Positions 12,031 to 21,754 of a DNA stretch of 64,000 nt are shown in pieces (position 1 is the first letter of the stretch; each line of letters begins with the position of its first letter). The stretch is from the NCBI GenBank assembly GCA_014905825.1, contig JACGCN010000086.1:1-64000 (forward strand). Direction: 5' to 3'. Both the position numbers and the translations under genes were made by a program. The stretch comes from Lyophyllum atratum (Eukaryota; Basidiomycota; Agaricomycetes; Agaricales; Lyophyllaceae). The notes under the pieces are model-generated. The model saw only the letters and a program-made list of their open reading frames with translations, searched no databases and had not been told where the DNA came from.

Positions 12031-15000
12031 ATGTCTACCTCTAGGTATTCCCTCCGAACCCGTCCCACTGCGGTTCGCAGCAGTGGGGCAGTTACCCGTT
12101 ACATGGAACCGACGGTGAGCGAAGCTCGCGTCGTGTCACCCGATGTCTCCGATTCAGAAGACGATGGGGCCGGCCCTCATCGTCGTCAGGATAGGCCAGC
12201 ATCGGAGTCCATCAGTTCCGCGCTCCCTGAGCCGGATACCCCTCAGCCTCGGGCTAGGGAGATTTCCCGTCCTCGCGACGGAGGCCAAACGGCTAAGTTG
12301 ACTGCACCCTCGGAAGAAAGTTCTGACTTGACCGAGATGACAGATGAGAATTTCAATTCCCTTCGGGATGATGGAAACACCCCTCGGCGCCGACGGGCGT
12401 ACGTTGAAGAGGTGCCCGATGAGGAGGGGAATGGATTATCCCCGGAACAGGCCACTTCGGTGGAGCAGGCTCGGCATGCGATGACCGCTGCCGAGCGCGA
12501 TTTGGTGGATAAACGTCACCAGAATGTATTATCAGTTAATCGAGCTTATGGCAGTACTGATATTGTTGATAATCAACATAACGAGAGAGCTAATTATGGA
12601 GATGCCGCGCATGGTAAGGGGAAGGGTGTTGACCCCCGAAATTGGGGTGATGCTAACTTGTCCGAGGACGACGCTATGGACCCCGAGGTCCAGGCCCAGA
12701 TCTTGCGGGCATGCAATGTCAACATGATAAACAATAACCCTGAGGCGGCTGGCTCTTCTCGCCGAAATGCTGACACTGTTATTCCTGATGACAATGTTAG
12801 TAGTGATAATGATGAGGAGGTCAACAACACTCCTCCATCGCGTACTGAATTAGTTGACAAACTTAAACGTAAGAAACAACTCGAAAGGGAACTCCGAAAT
12901 ATCGAGAAGGATCTTAAGAAAACTACTCGTAAGAAACATCGAGGAAAGGCCCGAGCAGCCTCTGTACCTCTGTCTCAGGAATTAACGGACATGATAGATG
13001 GAGTAGTAGGGAACTCGAAGAAGAAGACAACTTCTAAGAACAAGTCAGCTCCGAAGGACTTGAAACCGGTGAACCATGTTACCGCTGACAGTGCCTTGGG
13101 TCGCGCGTTCAAGAAACTCCGCGATGATGCGGATGATTCCCCTTCGGACAGCGACTCCAGTTCTGATGAGTCTCGCTCGAGGCGTGACAATAGCGATGGT
13201 TCGTCATCGTCGTCCAGAAGCAGTTCGCCTTCGCCGTCGGATTCTTCGAGCGGCTCAAGTAGCTCGGGTGGTCATCGTCGACGTCCCCGTAGTCGTCGAG
13301 GTGGTCGATCTCGCCGTCACGGCCGTCGGCGCCACAGCAAGGTTATCAAGAGATCCTTGATTAAACCCACACCCCCTGAAAAATACAATGGGTCTTCGGA
13401 TTTACAGGCATTCACTAAGTTTATGACTCACAGCTCTAACTATGTCAAGTATGGCTACGTAGAGAAAGAGCGTCAGGTGATAGTGGTCTCGGAATTCTTA
13501 ACGGGACCTGCTTACACTTTCTATACCCGGGAAGTGTCGCGTGAGCCGGAGAATTGGTCCCTGAGCGAGTTCTTCCAAGAGCTATTTAACGATTCATTCC
13601 CAATGGACTTTAGGAATAAGCAGCGTGAAAGGCTTGAAAACTTTAGGCAGAATCACCGAACGGTGAAGAACTACGTATCCGAACTAAGCGAGCTGTTTAC
13701 TATCATAGGCTCTACTAGTAAAAAGGATAAGGTTATCAAGTTGTTCAATGGACTGAGGAGCTCGATACGCACCCAATTGTATCGTGCCCGGATCGAGCCC
13801 GAGACGGCTCGATGGAAACAGGTAATTCGGGCTGCGGAATTCCACGAGATGGCTGAGAACGTCGAACTCGATGATAATCGTCGCCAGCGCCACAATAGGC
13901 GGGACGATCATCGAGATGAACGACGAGATGACAAGCGTCCTGGTCACCACGGACCTAGACACAATGAAGAACGTCGTGAGCAAGGAACCTCGGGCCGCGG
14001 AGGTAAACCCAACAGACCAAGGTCGCCTTTTGGCAAGAAAACCAACGTGACTCCGGGCTTCGCGTCTAGTCGAGGCGGTAACAATGCGTATAAACCGTCG
14101 GGCTACAAATCTGGTAACCCCAAGCCTCGCCGAGCTGAGGAGCAGACAGCGCGTAGGAATACCCTCAGCAAAGCCGAGGAAGACGAACTTCGAGCGGCGG
14201 GAAAGTGCTTCCTGTGTAAGGAACCTGGGCATATGTCCCGGAACTGTCCCCACGCCAAAACATCAAAATCGTCCTCTTCGGGAAAGCCGCCGGGAATGAG
14301 CACCTATAGCGTGCGCGTAGACCTTGAGGAGACGGAACGACTCCGTGAGGAGAGCCTTGGAAATACAACTCAGGGCCTTACCATTTCTGCCATTCGATTG
14401 CTTAACGATCTAACTAGTGAGGCAGGGTCCACTACTGACAACGACAACTTGTCCGAGTTGGAGTCTGACTATCGGACTTGCCTCGAGGGATCTAGCGGTA
14501 TTGATGGCGTAGATACTGAGGGGGAATCGGACAGTCTGCCCGATCTCCAATCAGTGTCTGATGATAGCGAATACTTGGAAGACTTTAACTTACCTGATAC
14601 CACCAATAGTGACGCTGATAGCGTTCCTGACCTCCAATCAGTATCCGATACCGACTCTGAAGCATCCTTCGCTGACGAGGAGGACGGGACTGAGGCGGAG
14701 GACGGGTTGTCCGACGAGGATGATTGGCACGAGGAGGTGGTCCTGGGTCCGCGCGAGCGCTGGAACCCCAAGGACTGCTATGACTTCCAGGTACCGCATG
14801 CGGAAATTAAGTTGAACCTGTTATGGGATGAGATGTTAGGGCAGGGACCGCCTCCTAATATAGGCTACGCACCAGCCCGTAAGTTATCATATATGCTAGA
14901 GTCGATGGCACCCTATCCTGGTGATCCAGCAAATGTCCTGCAACTCAAGGGACCTCGATTTGCCGTATATCAGTGCGGCGATCACGAGGTGTGCGTTAGT

Positions 15001-18000
15001 GATGCCTTGCGCGGTATCCTGGAGGTGCTTCCCGAGCACGTCGTTACCCATCCTGGTTTTGAGATAGGCATGTGGTTCGCGCGACTATGCTGCGATAAGG
15101 ACCGCGTCCCGCTCACTCGGACGACTTGGTTTCGTACTACTTTAATGGCTAATGTATGGACATGGAATGCCGAGAAGGTCCTTGAATTAGGCATACCTCT
15201 CTCGGGTGATGAACATGAGATAGCTAACCTCAAGGACAAGCGTTTTAAGTTGCGTTATATTCAGGACAGCCAACCTCGCCAGTTCCGAGTGTGTGATCGA
15301 CTTCTTGGCTTCGAGACGTCGATCGAGGAGCGACACCTGCATAACCCGAGATTTGATTTAATTAATTGGTACAACAAAAAGCTACGGTCGGCTTACCGGG
15401 AACTCGAACGTCAAATGTTCGAAGTAGACGACCATAGGGACCTAGATTCGGGTTTTCTCTTCCTCGGTCAGATGCCTGAGCGGCTGGCTGAGGAGCAGTA
15501 CGAGCTCGGACTGGTTCGGCTATGGGTGGGAGCTATGAATCGCGTGAAGTTTGATGATGATTCTACTCGACTCACCATTCTGGAACTGAATGGGCAGCAA
15601 GTGCCGGCAGGGACCTATCCTTCCCTCCAAAGGAATACGGCTAAGGTTCGCGACCCTTCTCGGTCGGTCCCTAAACCGCTGGTAATCGTCGTGAAATTAA
15701 ACGGACACCCGGTTCGGGCACTCGTCGATTCCGGATCCCTCGGTGACTTCGTGTCTAGTACCGTTGCTGAGCAGTTGAAACTAAAGACGAAGGAGTTGAC
15801 TAACCCGATGCCGGTTCAGTTAGCCGTTCAAGGCTCGAGGTCTCGTGTGAACTTCGGTACCTCTGTGAATTTCGAGTACCAGAACATTCGTTGTGAGCGG
15901 TATTTTGACGTCATGAATCTAAGTGGCTATGATGTTATCCTCGGCACCCCTTGGATATATCAGCATAAAGTTACCTTTGGTTTGAATCCGCCTCGCGTGA
16001 TGATCGGTAGTGCACTGCCACAGCCGATGGCGGGAGTCGGAGTGGCGCAACTAGCTTCGCGGTCCATGGAGCTGTATGAAGAGAATCTAGAAAAGATACG
16101 AAATGAGTTACGTGAGTATGCGCAGCCGTTGTGCAAGAGCGCAAGTGAAACACCCTTACCTCCCTTGAGAGCGATCAATCATGAAATCCCACTGATTGAT
16201 GAGAATAAGATATACCCATGGCGTCCTTCGAGGTGCCCTGAGGCGATGCGGTCACAGTGGACCGAGAAACGCGCGGCATATGTCGCTACTGGCCGATGGG
16301 AGGTTACGGTTAAAGGGAATCCAGTTCCCATGTTACTTATACCGAAGCCGGCTAAGCCGGGAGAGCAGCCGCGTCTTAGGACTGTTGGCGATCTGCGCGC
16401 TCGGAATGCTAATACTCACAAACGAGCTTCGCCGTTGCCTGACATGGATGGTATCCTGCGTCGAGCGGCGGCCAGGAAGTATCGCACTTTGATCGACGGC
16501 CAGGACGCGTATGAGCAGATTCGAATTATCCCCGAGCACGTTCCTCGCTCGGTGCTGACTACCCCTGATGGTAATATTGTCAGTAATGTTATTCAGATAG
16601 GTGATTGTAACGCTGGGGCGACTTACCAAGCGTTGATGAACCATTTATTCTCGGCGTATATTGGCCAGTTTATGGACGTCTACTTAGACGACATAGTGAT
16701 CTACTCGGACACGCTAGAGGAGCATGTTCGGCACGTCAAATTGGTGCTTGATATCTTGAAGAGAGAGAAGCTTTACCTTAGCCAGAAAAAGCTGCAATTT
16801 CTCGCTCGAGAGATCAAGGTCCTCGGTCGCATCGTCGACGACGGTGGTATTCGAATGGATCCTGATAAAGTTGATGCACTAATCAAGTGGAAGGTTCCGA
16901 CCAATCGCGACCTCTTGCGTGGGTTCCTGGGGGCGGCGGGTTACTTGGCCGATGATATCGACCGGGTCCGCGTGCCTATGGGGGTCCTGCATGGGTTAAC
17001 GGGGGACACTGTTCCCTTTCGTTGGGATCATACGCACCAACGTGCCTTTGAAGATGTTAAACGCATGGCGTCCGCGTGTCGGGATCACCATCGGAAACCG
17101 CTGCAGTATGGAAGCGACGCTTCGCCCATCAATGTGGTGACCGACGGGTGCGGCACTGGAATCGCTGGCGTCGTGAGTCAGGGGCCGGATTGGAGGACGG
17201 CTGATGTTGCAGCATTCTTCTCTGCTAAGTTGAACGCGGCGCAGCAGAACTATCCCGTGCATGAGATCGAGATGTTGGCGGGGGTCGAAACGATGCTTCG
17301 CCATCGGGACATCCTGCAGGGCGCTCGCTTTAAGTGGTACACTGACCACAAGGGATTGATACACTTACTGGAACAGAAGAATCTGTCAGGCAGGCAAGCG
17401 CGCTGGCTGGAAAAAATCTCCGAGTTTGATTTCGAGGTGGTTTATGTGCCGGGCGCTGAGAATATTTTGTCAGACGCCTTGTCGAGGCTGTACGCCAACG
17501 ACGGGCCGGGTACAGTTCGCGCGAGAAGTGAATATACTTACCACGACGTGGTTGATAATGACGACCTTGGGCAGCACCTCATCTCTATGCCAGTCCTTGT
17601 CGGTTTGGAGGGCGAGACTGCATCTCTCCCGACCGTCGCAGGGGTGGAGGGCGCGTCCGAGGATCCAGGTGTCGCTGTTCGCTCAAATGAGTTGCGTGGT
17701 CGTGGCCGTCGGCCGCGTGTGGGGATCCCTCCAGCTGAGACAGGGCGCGCTGAGACAGCGGCGGAGTTTGCGGCTAGGACGTCGCGGAGTTTCGTCCTTC
17801 GAGGCCCTCGAGCACGAAAGGAGGGCGAGACAGCACAGGAAACAACAGAACAGTCAACAGAAAAGCTGACAATAAGGTTGCCAGCAAGGCAAGCCAGAGA
17901 GCCGCCGTTACCTAATGACAGCGCAGGGACAGCGACTGAAGGAAGCGCTCGAGCCACGCGTGGGAACTCACTCAGTGAACACCAGCGTGACGAGGACTTT

Positions 18001-19072
18001 GCCTCCTTGTCGCAGAACCTCCAAAATGTTACCCAAAATACAGAACCTGTTACATTAGAAGAACTCCTGAGTGGAGGGCGTGAGCCAATCGATTTACTAG
18101 CCAACTTGCGCGGGCGGTACACGGACGACCCTATTTTTGGGAAAATCGTCGCCGAGCCGCGTGGTTTCAAGAACTTCGAAGTAACTGAAGACTTCCTGGT
18201 ATACCTAAGGAATGGCGAACAGAAGGTGTTATGCCTTCCGGATATAGTGGTCAATGGCAGAAAAGTTCGTGAAATTGTTATTTCTGAAGCTCACTCATTG
18301 TTAGCGCACTTGGGTTTCAAGAAGACGTTGGCTTACCTTCGGGACCACGTCTGGTGGAAGCAGATGAGTAGGGACGTACAGGAATTCTGCGATACCTGCA
18401 CTACCTGCCGTAGAAGCAAACCTTCGAACCACCGCGCATACGGCTTGCTGAATCCGTTACCCGTCCCAACGCAACCTTGGGAAGTTATTGGTATTGACTT
18501 CGTCGGGCCTTTACCCATGTCAAAGGATCGGAATGGGTCGTACGACTCTATCACGGTTATTATCGATCATTTGACGGGCATGGTACATATTGTACCGAGT
18601 CGAACTAATTATACAGCTAGGCAGGTGGCCGAACTAGTATTCTCGGAGGTCTACAAACTCCATGGACTCCCGAAGGCCATTGTCAGTGATCGAGACTCGC
18701 TCTTCACGAGCATCTTCTGGTCTCACCTTCATGAGCTCGTCGGGACCCAGCTGAAGATGTCGTCTGCGTACCACCCAGAAACCGACGGAGCCACTGAACG
18801 AGCGAATCGAACGATCACCCAAATGATCCGTCAATGCATCGGGCCGACGCAACGAGACTGGGTAGCCAAACTACCGGCCGTCGAGTTTGCTATTAACTCT
18901 GCTCGTTCTGAGAGCACTGGGTACGCTCCCTTCTTCTTGAATAATGGGAGAATGCCTAGATCTATGGTCTGGAACTCGGCAGGGCCAACCGAGTATCCTG
19001 GTGTTCGGGTTTTTGCTCAACGACTCAAAAGTGCAATTATGGCGGCGCACGATAGCATTCTGGCCGCTCGGG
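12031..19072 (+). pseudogene. Retrotransposon gag-pol polyprotein, N-terminal 2347 residues (interrupted)
   Basis: One frame, no internal stop. Approximate order by residue: acidic Ser-rich leader 1-400; basic Arg/Ser tract 411-450; retrotransposon Gag domain 446-615; CCHC zinc knuckle (CFLCKEPGHMSRNC) 726-739; acidic tract with PDLQSVSD repeated; unassigned globular-looking stretch 906-1207; aspartic protease with active-site Asp-Ser-Gly at 1233; reverse transcriptase with catalytic YLDD at 1551-1554; RNase H from about 1705; integrase with an HHCC finger from about 2087 and catalytic Asp2156, Asp2220, Glu2256 (D,D35E). The frame then enters the nested element and stops at 19140 after 22 alien residues. 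The start at 12031 lies in an A-run (AAAAAATG). A possible 46-nt leader intron (11999-12044) would remove it. The RT motifs are divergent (see findings). Confidence 0.92.
19067..19072. repeat. Target-site duplication of nested element, left copy (CTCGGG)
   Basis: CTCGGG lies just before the left terminal arm and again at 19832-19837 after the right arm. Removing one copy plus the 759-bp insert restores the integrase frame exactly. If the terminus is taken one base further out (GTACGG), the duplication becomes the 4-bp TCGG. Confidence 0.8.
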
Positions 19073-19258
19073 TACGGTGCACGAGCTGTATCAGCCAGGA
19101 TTTCAACTCGCTGTTTCAAATCAAAGATGTTGAGAAGTAATTTACATGAATTCGAAGCCCTAATGTGACAGCTTTTATGACTAAAACCGTACCCAAGGCC
19201 GGCGCCTATTTGGCGCCTATGTTTTCTAAAGGTTTTCTAGGGTATGATACTGGCTGCC
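19073..19258 (+). repeat. Left terminal inverted arm of nested element
   Basis: About 186 bp, the reverse complement of 19646-19831 with small differences. The left arm has extra bases near 19115-19130, while the right arm carries an 11-base extra piece with a second GATTTAC. The arms have diverged more than the LTRs of the host retrotransposon, so this MITE copy descends from an older family. Confidence 0.85.
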
Positions 19259-19570
19259 GGCTGCTTACTTCGAAGTGACTACTCACTGCATGCTTTACTG
19301 GCAATGGTTGCAAGTTCATGAGTGTTATTCGAGCTCCTAGCACCTTCAATTTGCCGGGAAAATCGAGATTGGGCGTCCGTATTACGGCCAAGACCGTAAG
19401 AGAGACGGCTCGATACGTAGGTATAGTTGACGTCCTGTAAACCGTCCGAATCAAGTCAATGTACTGAACCAGTTGATGGCACGAACGGCACTGGCGGATC
19501 ACGGCCGTAACACGCGGAGGAAAAGAAGGATACATGTATCTATTTAAGGAATTGTGCAAGATTTATCACT

Positions 19571-19801
19571 ATGTCCAGGCCTCCCGAGACACCCTCTCAG
19601 CAGCAACAGCAGAGTTTGACACTGCAGGCTGCAAATCCTCAAGCTGGTAGCCAGTATAATACCCTAGAAAAGCCTAGAAAACATAGACGCCAGATAGGCG
19701 CCTGCCTTGGCTACCATTTTAGTCATAGAAGGCCGTCACAAAGTGCTTCGAATTCATGTAAATCACTAGTAAATTACTTCTCAACGTCAACAGCGAGTTG
19801 A
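19571..19801 (+). other. Short open frame in the core of the nested element
   Basis: A 76-residue frame opens MSRPPETPSQQQQQSLTLQ and runs into the right arm, ending near its outer end. A TATA-like TATTTAA lies at about 19538-19544, ~27 bp before the ATG. This spacing suggests a leftover promoter and N-terminus from a larger parental gene. No known domain; it may not be translated. Confidence 0.35.
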
Positions 19802-19831
19802 AATCCTGGCTGATACAGCTCGTGCACCGTA
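19646..19831 (-). repeat. Right terminal inverted arm of nested element
   Basis: Reverse complement of the left arm from TACGGTGCACGAGC inward to the block ATACTGGCT. It is followed by the second CTCGGG copy at 19832-19837. Confidence 0.85.
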
Positions 19832-21480
19832 CTCGGGTCAAACAGACTCGACTCGCGAATCGTCGTCGGCAGATCTCTCCTTTCGAGGAAGGGAATCTTG
19901 TCTATCTCTCCACGAAGAACCTTACGTTTCCAAAGGGACTAGCGCGCAAGCTCATTCCGAAATACATGGGACCATATCCGATCACCAAGAGCTTCGGGAA
20001 CAATTCGTTCCGGGTTGGAATCCCCTCTACCATGCGGCAACGCGGAATCCACGACGTTTTCCACGCGTCCCTCCTCCGTATCCATAAACCTAACGACGAC
20101 CGGCTGTTCCCCGGTCGGCTCGACAGCCAGATCGTGGAATCGACTGAGAGCGAAAACGAATGGGCTGCCGACAAGATAGTGGCGCATCGGGGGACCAAAA
20201 CTAACGCAATGTTCGAGGTAGTGTGGAAAGCCGGTGATAAGACCTGGATGACTCATTCCCAGGTGGTCGAGCTCCACCTGCTGGAGCCGTATCTCGACGC
20301 CCTCGGACTAGAGACTATATCCGAGCTGGAGGAAGGTTTCGGCGAGCCGCCGCAAGGCGACCCGCAGGTATTTTTAGGTCATTTGCAATTACCTCTCATT
20401 AAAAATGACGAGGTCGCCCTTCCATTCCCTTCCTCACCCTTCATCACTGTCTCGTCACTCTCCCTCTACGGCATGGGTCACCCGAACCACAACAAAACCC
20501 CTCGACACCCTCATATCTCCGTAGACCCTGAGTCTAAATGCATCATTATCAAACACGCCAAAACGGGAAACAAGTACGAGATCCATCCCTTGCAACTCGC
20601 TCGCTTCGCCAAGTACAACGAAGCTGTCCATGCCGACGAGGACTTCCGTTTGATCTATCCGCTCGGATACCCCGAGTTCGCGGAATACTTCAACTCGGCC
20701 AATTTCTTATATAAGGTCTGCGAGTTCAACTACCAGAGCAACAAATGGATTATCCCTCATACCACCATGCCATCCCATATTCTCCCCACCACCTTCGTCG
20801 ATTCCCGATTCCTACCCCTCGTCGGCCTTGGCCTCATCGACCGTCTTAGTGGTGACATCGACGAACGGGCGTTTCAAGATGTCGTACAAGCGCTGCGCCG
20901 TCCCCATGGCGAGAACGCGCGCAAGTCACTCCAGTATCATCGTAGGAAGGAGGAGAATCAGCACCAGCAGCACCAGCAGAACCAGCAGCGCCAGAAGAAC
21001 GGACGGAAGCGTCAGTACCAGGACGAGCGCGACCAGTTCCTCTCCGACGCGTACTCCGACTCGGACCGCGAGGAACAGTTCTACCAGCGGCCGGCCAAGC
21101 GTCACCAAAATGCGACGGCCGGACCGTCTCGCGCATCGTCCAAACCAGCTCCCTCCGTCGCGGCCGGTCACAGCAGGTCTAAGGACCGAGCCCCTACTCC
21201 CCTCAGTCCGAATGCGGTCATGGAAACTCTGAGCGACAGTGAAGCTCGCAAGGCGAAGGCGGGGTCGGATCCTAAGGGCAAGGGAAGGAAAAGGAGTCCT
21301 CGGAGTCGGACTCTCAGAATATGGAGCAGTAACTTTCTCGTTGCTTCTTCTCCACTCAATAACCTTTTCGACACTTATCTCAATTATTCTCTCAATTTAG
21401 ATCATCAGCTCACAAAAGTTCTACACCATATCCAGAACACATTCCCCTTCCCTTCCCTCCTACTTATATCAATTCTTTAG
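19832..21480 (+). pseudogene. Retrotransposon pol, C-terminal part (integrase tail, chromodomain-like, extra domain)
   Basis: It resumes the gag-pol frame directly after the nested insertion with VKQTRLANRRRQISPFEEG. Next is the integrase GPY/F block (KLIPKYMGPYPITKSF) and IHDVFHASLLRIH. Then comes a chromodomain-like segment EWAADKIVAH ... FEVVWKAGDKTWMTHSQV (about residues 2455-2500 of the uninterrupted protein). Beyond that lies an unusual extension of about 375 residues. It has a folded-looking part from MGHPNHNKTPRHPHIS through FRLIYPLGYPEFAEYF to SGDIDERAFQDVVQALR, then a Gln-rich and basic tail. The extension could be a fused accessory domain or a separately expressed product from the in-frame Met at about 20474. 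In this copy the segment is cut off from the catalytic integrase. Confidence 0.88.
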
Positions 21481-21515
21481 TCATCCCTCGACTCTCGCGA
21501 TGCCTGGAGGGCGTA

Positions 21516-21743
21516 TGTAGCGCGACGTGACTACCTGTGACGCTGAGCGGCACGATTACTCACTTTACCCACTCTGCGGTAGTTTCTTTATCCTATCACT
21601 TTATAGACCGGGCTCTCGTATATAAAGGGCTGCTTTACGATACGATAGCCAGTTTTGCGAATACAGGACTTACACCAGTTCTTACCTGCGAGACTACCCT
21701 CTTGTGTCGTGACGGTTTCCCAATCGGTCACCCTCCCGTCACA
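21516..21743 (+). repeat. 3' long terminal repeat (228 bp)
   Basis: Matches the 5' LTR except for one missing T. Its TATA box (TATATAAA, 21619-21626) lies about 130 bp upstream of the displaced PPT1 exon 4, pointing toward it. Confidence 0.96.
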
Positions 21744-21748
21744 TCCTC
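21744..21748. repeat. Target-site duplication, right copy (TCCTC)
   Basis: Same five bases as at 11665-11669. It is followed by GCTTAG, the original 3' end of the PPT1 intron. Confidence 0.9.
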
Positions 21749-21754
21749 GCTTAG

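Larger units (their letters stand above)
19073..19831. mobile_element. Non-autonomous DNA element (MITE-like, 759 bp) nested in the integrase gene
   Basis: Both ends read TACGGTGCACGAGCTGTATC inward. The arms stay similar for about 186 bp (19073-19258 and 19646-19831) with small indels. The core of about 390 bp has no transposase-sized frame. The 6-bp flanking duplication and the perfect repair of the host frame on removal show that this is an insertion. Long inverted arms with a short non-coding core fit a MITE mobilised by a transposase encoded elsewhere. A 6-bp duplication is uncommon among superfamilies, so I do not assign one. Confidence 0.88.
11670..21743 (+). mobile_element. Ty3/Gypsy-type LTR retrotransposon, full length, carrying a nested DNA element
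   Basis: A 10,074-bp element bounded by direct repeats (LTRs) that begin TGTAGCGCG and end CCGTCACA, with the 5-bp duplication TCCTC on both sides. Internal order is gag, zinc knuckle, protease, reverse transcriptase, RNase H, integrase and chromodomain-like segment, which is the Ty3/Gypsy (chromovirus-like) order. Without the nested 759-bp element and one copy of its 6-bp duplication, the internal region is one open frame of 2894 residues. The LTRs are identical apart from one T, so insertion is recent. No canonical tRNA primer site (TGG start) follows the 5' LTR, so the priming mode is unclear. A short purine run (GGAGGG, about 21506-21511) precedes the 3' LTR. It is inserted in the same orientation as the PPT1 gene that it splits. 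Confidence 0.95.

Noticed and set aside
13076..13360. Open frame rich in Arg/Val within gag
   Set aside because: It is a shifted frame over the Ser/Arg-coding tract of the long gag-pol frame.
17538..18254. Long minus-strand frame (238 residues) in the retrotransposon
   Set aside because: Antisense shadow of the pol frame; no start context, splice signals or motifs.
20846..21171. Minus-strand frames over the pol C-terminal extension
   Set aside because: Produced by the Gln/Arg/Ser-biased codons of the sense frame.
11670..21743. Endogenous retrovirus rather than retrotransposon
   Set aside because: No envelope-like frame: the extra C-terminal segment is in frame with pol, lacks signal peptide and membrane anchor, and the element has Ty3/Gypsy order.
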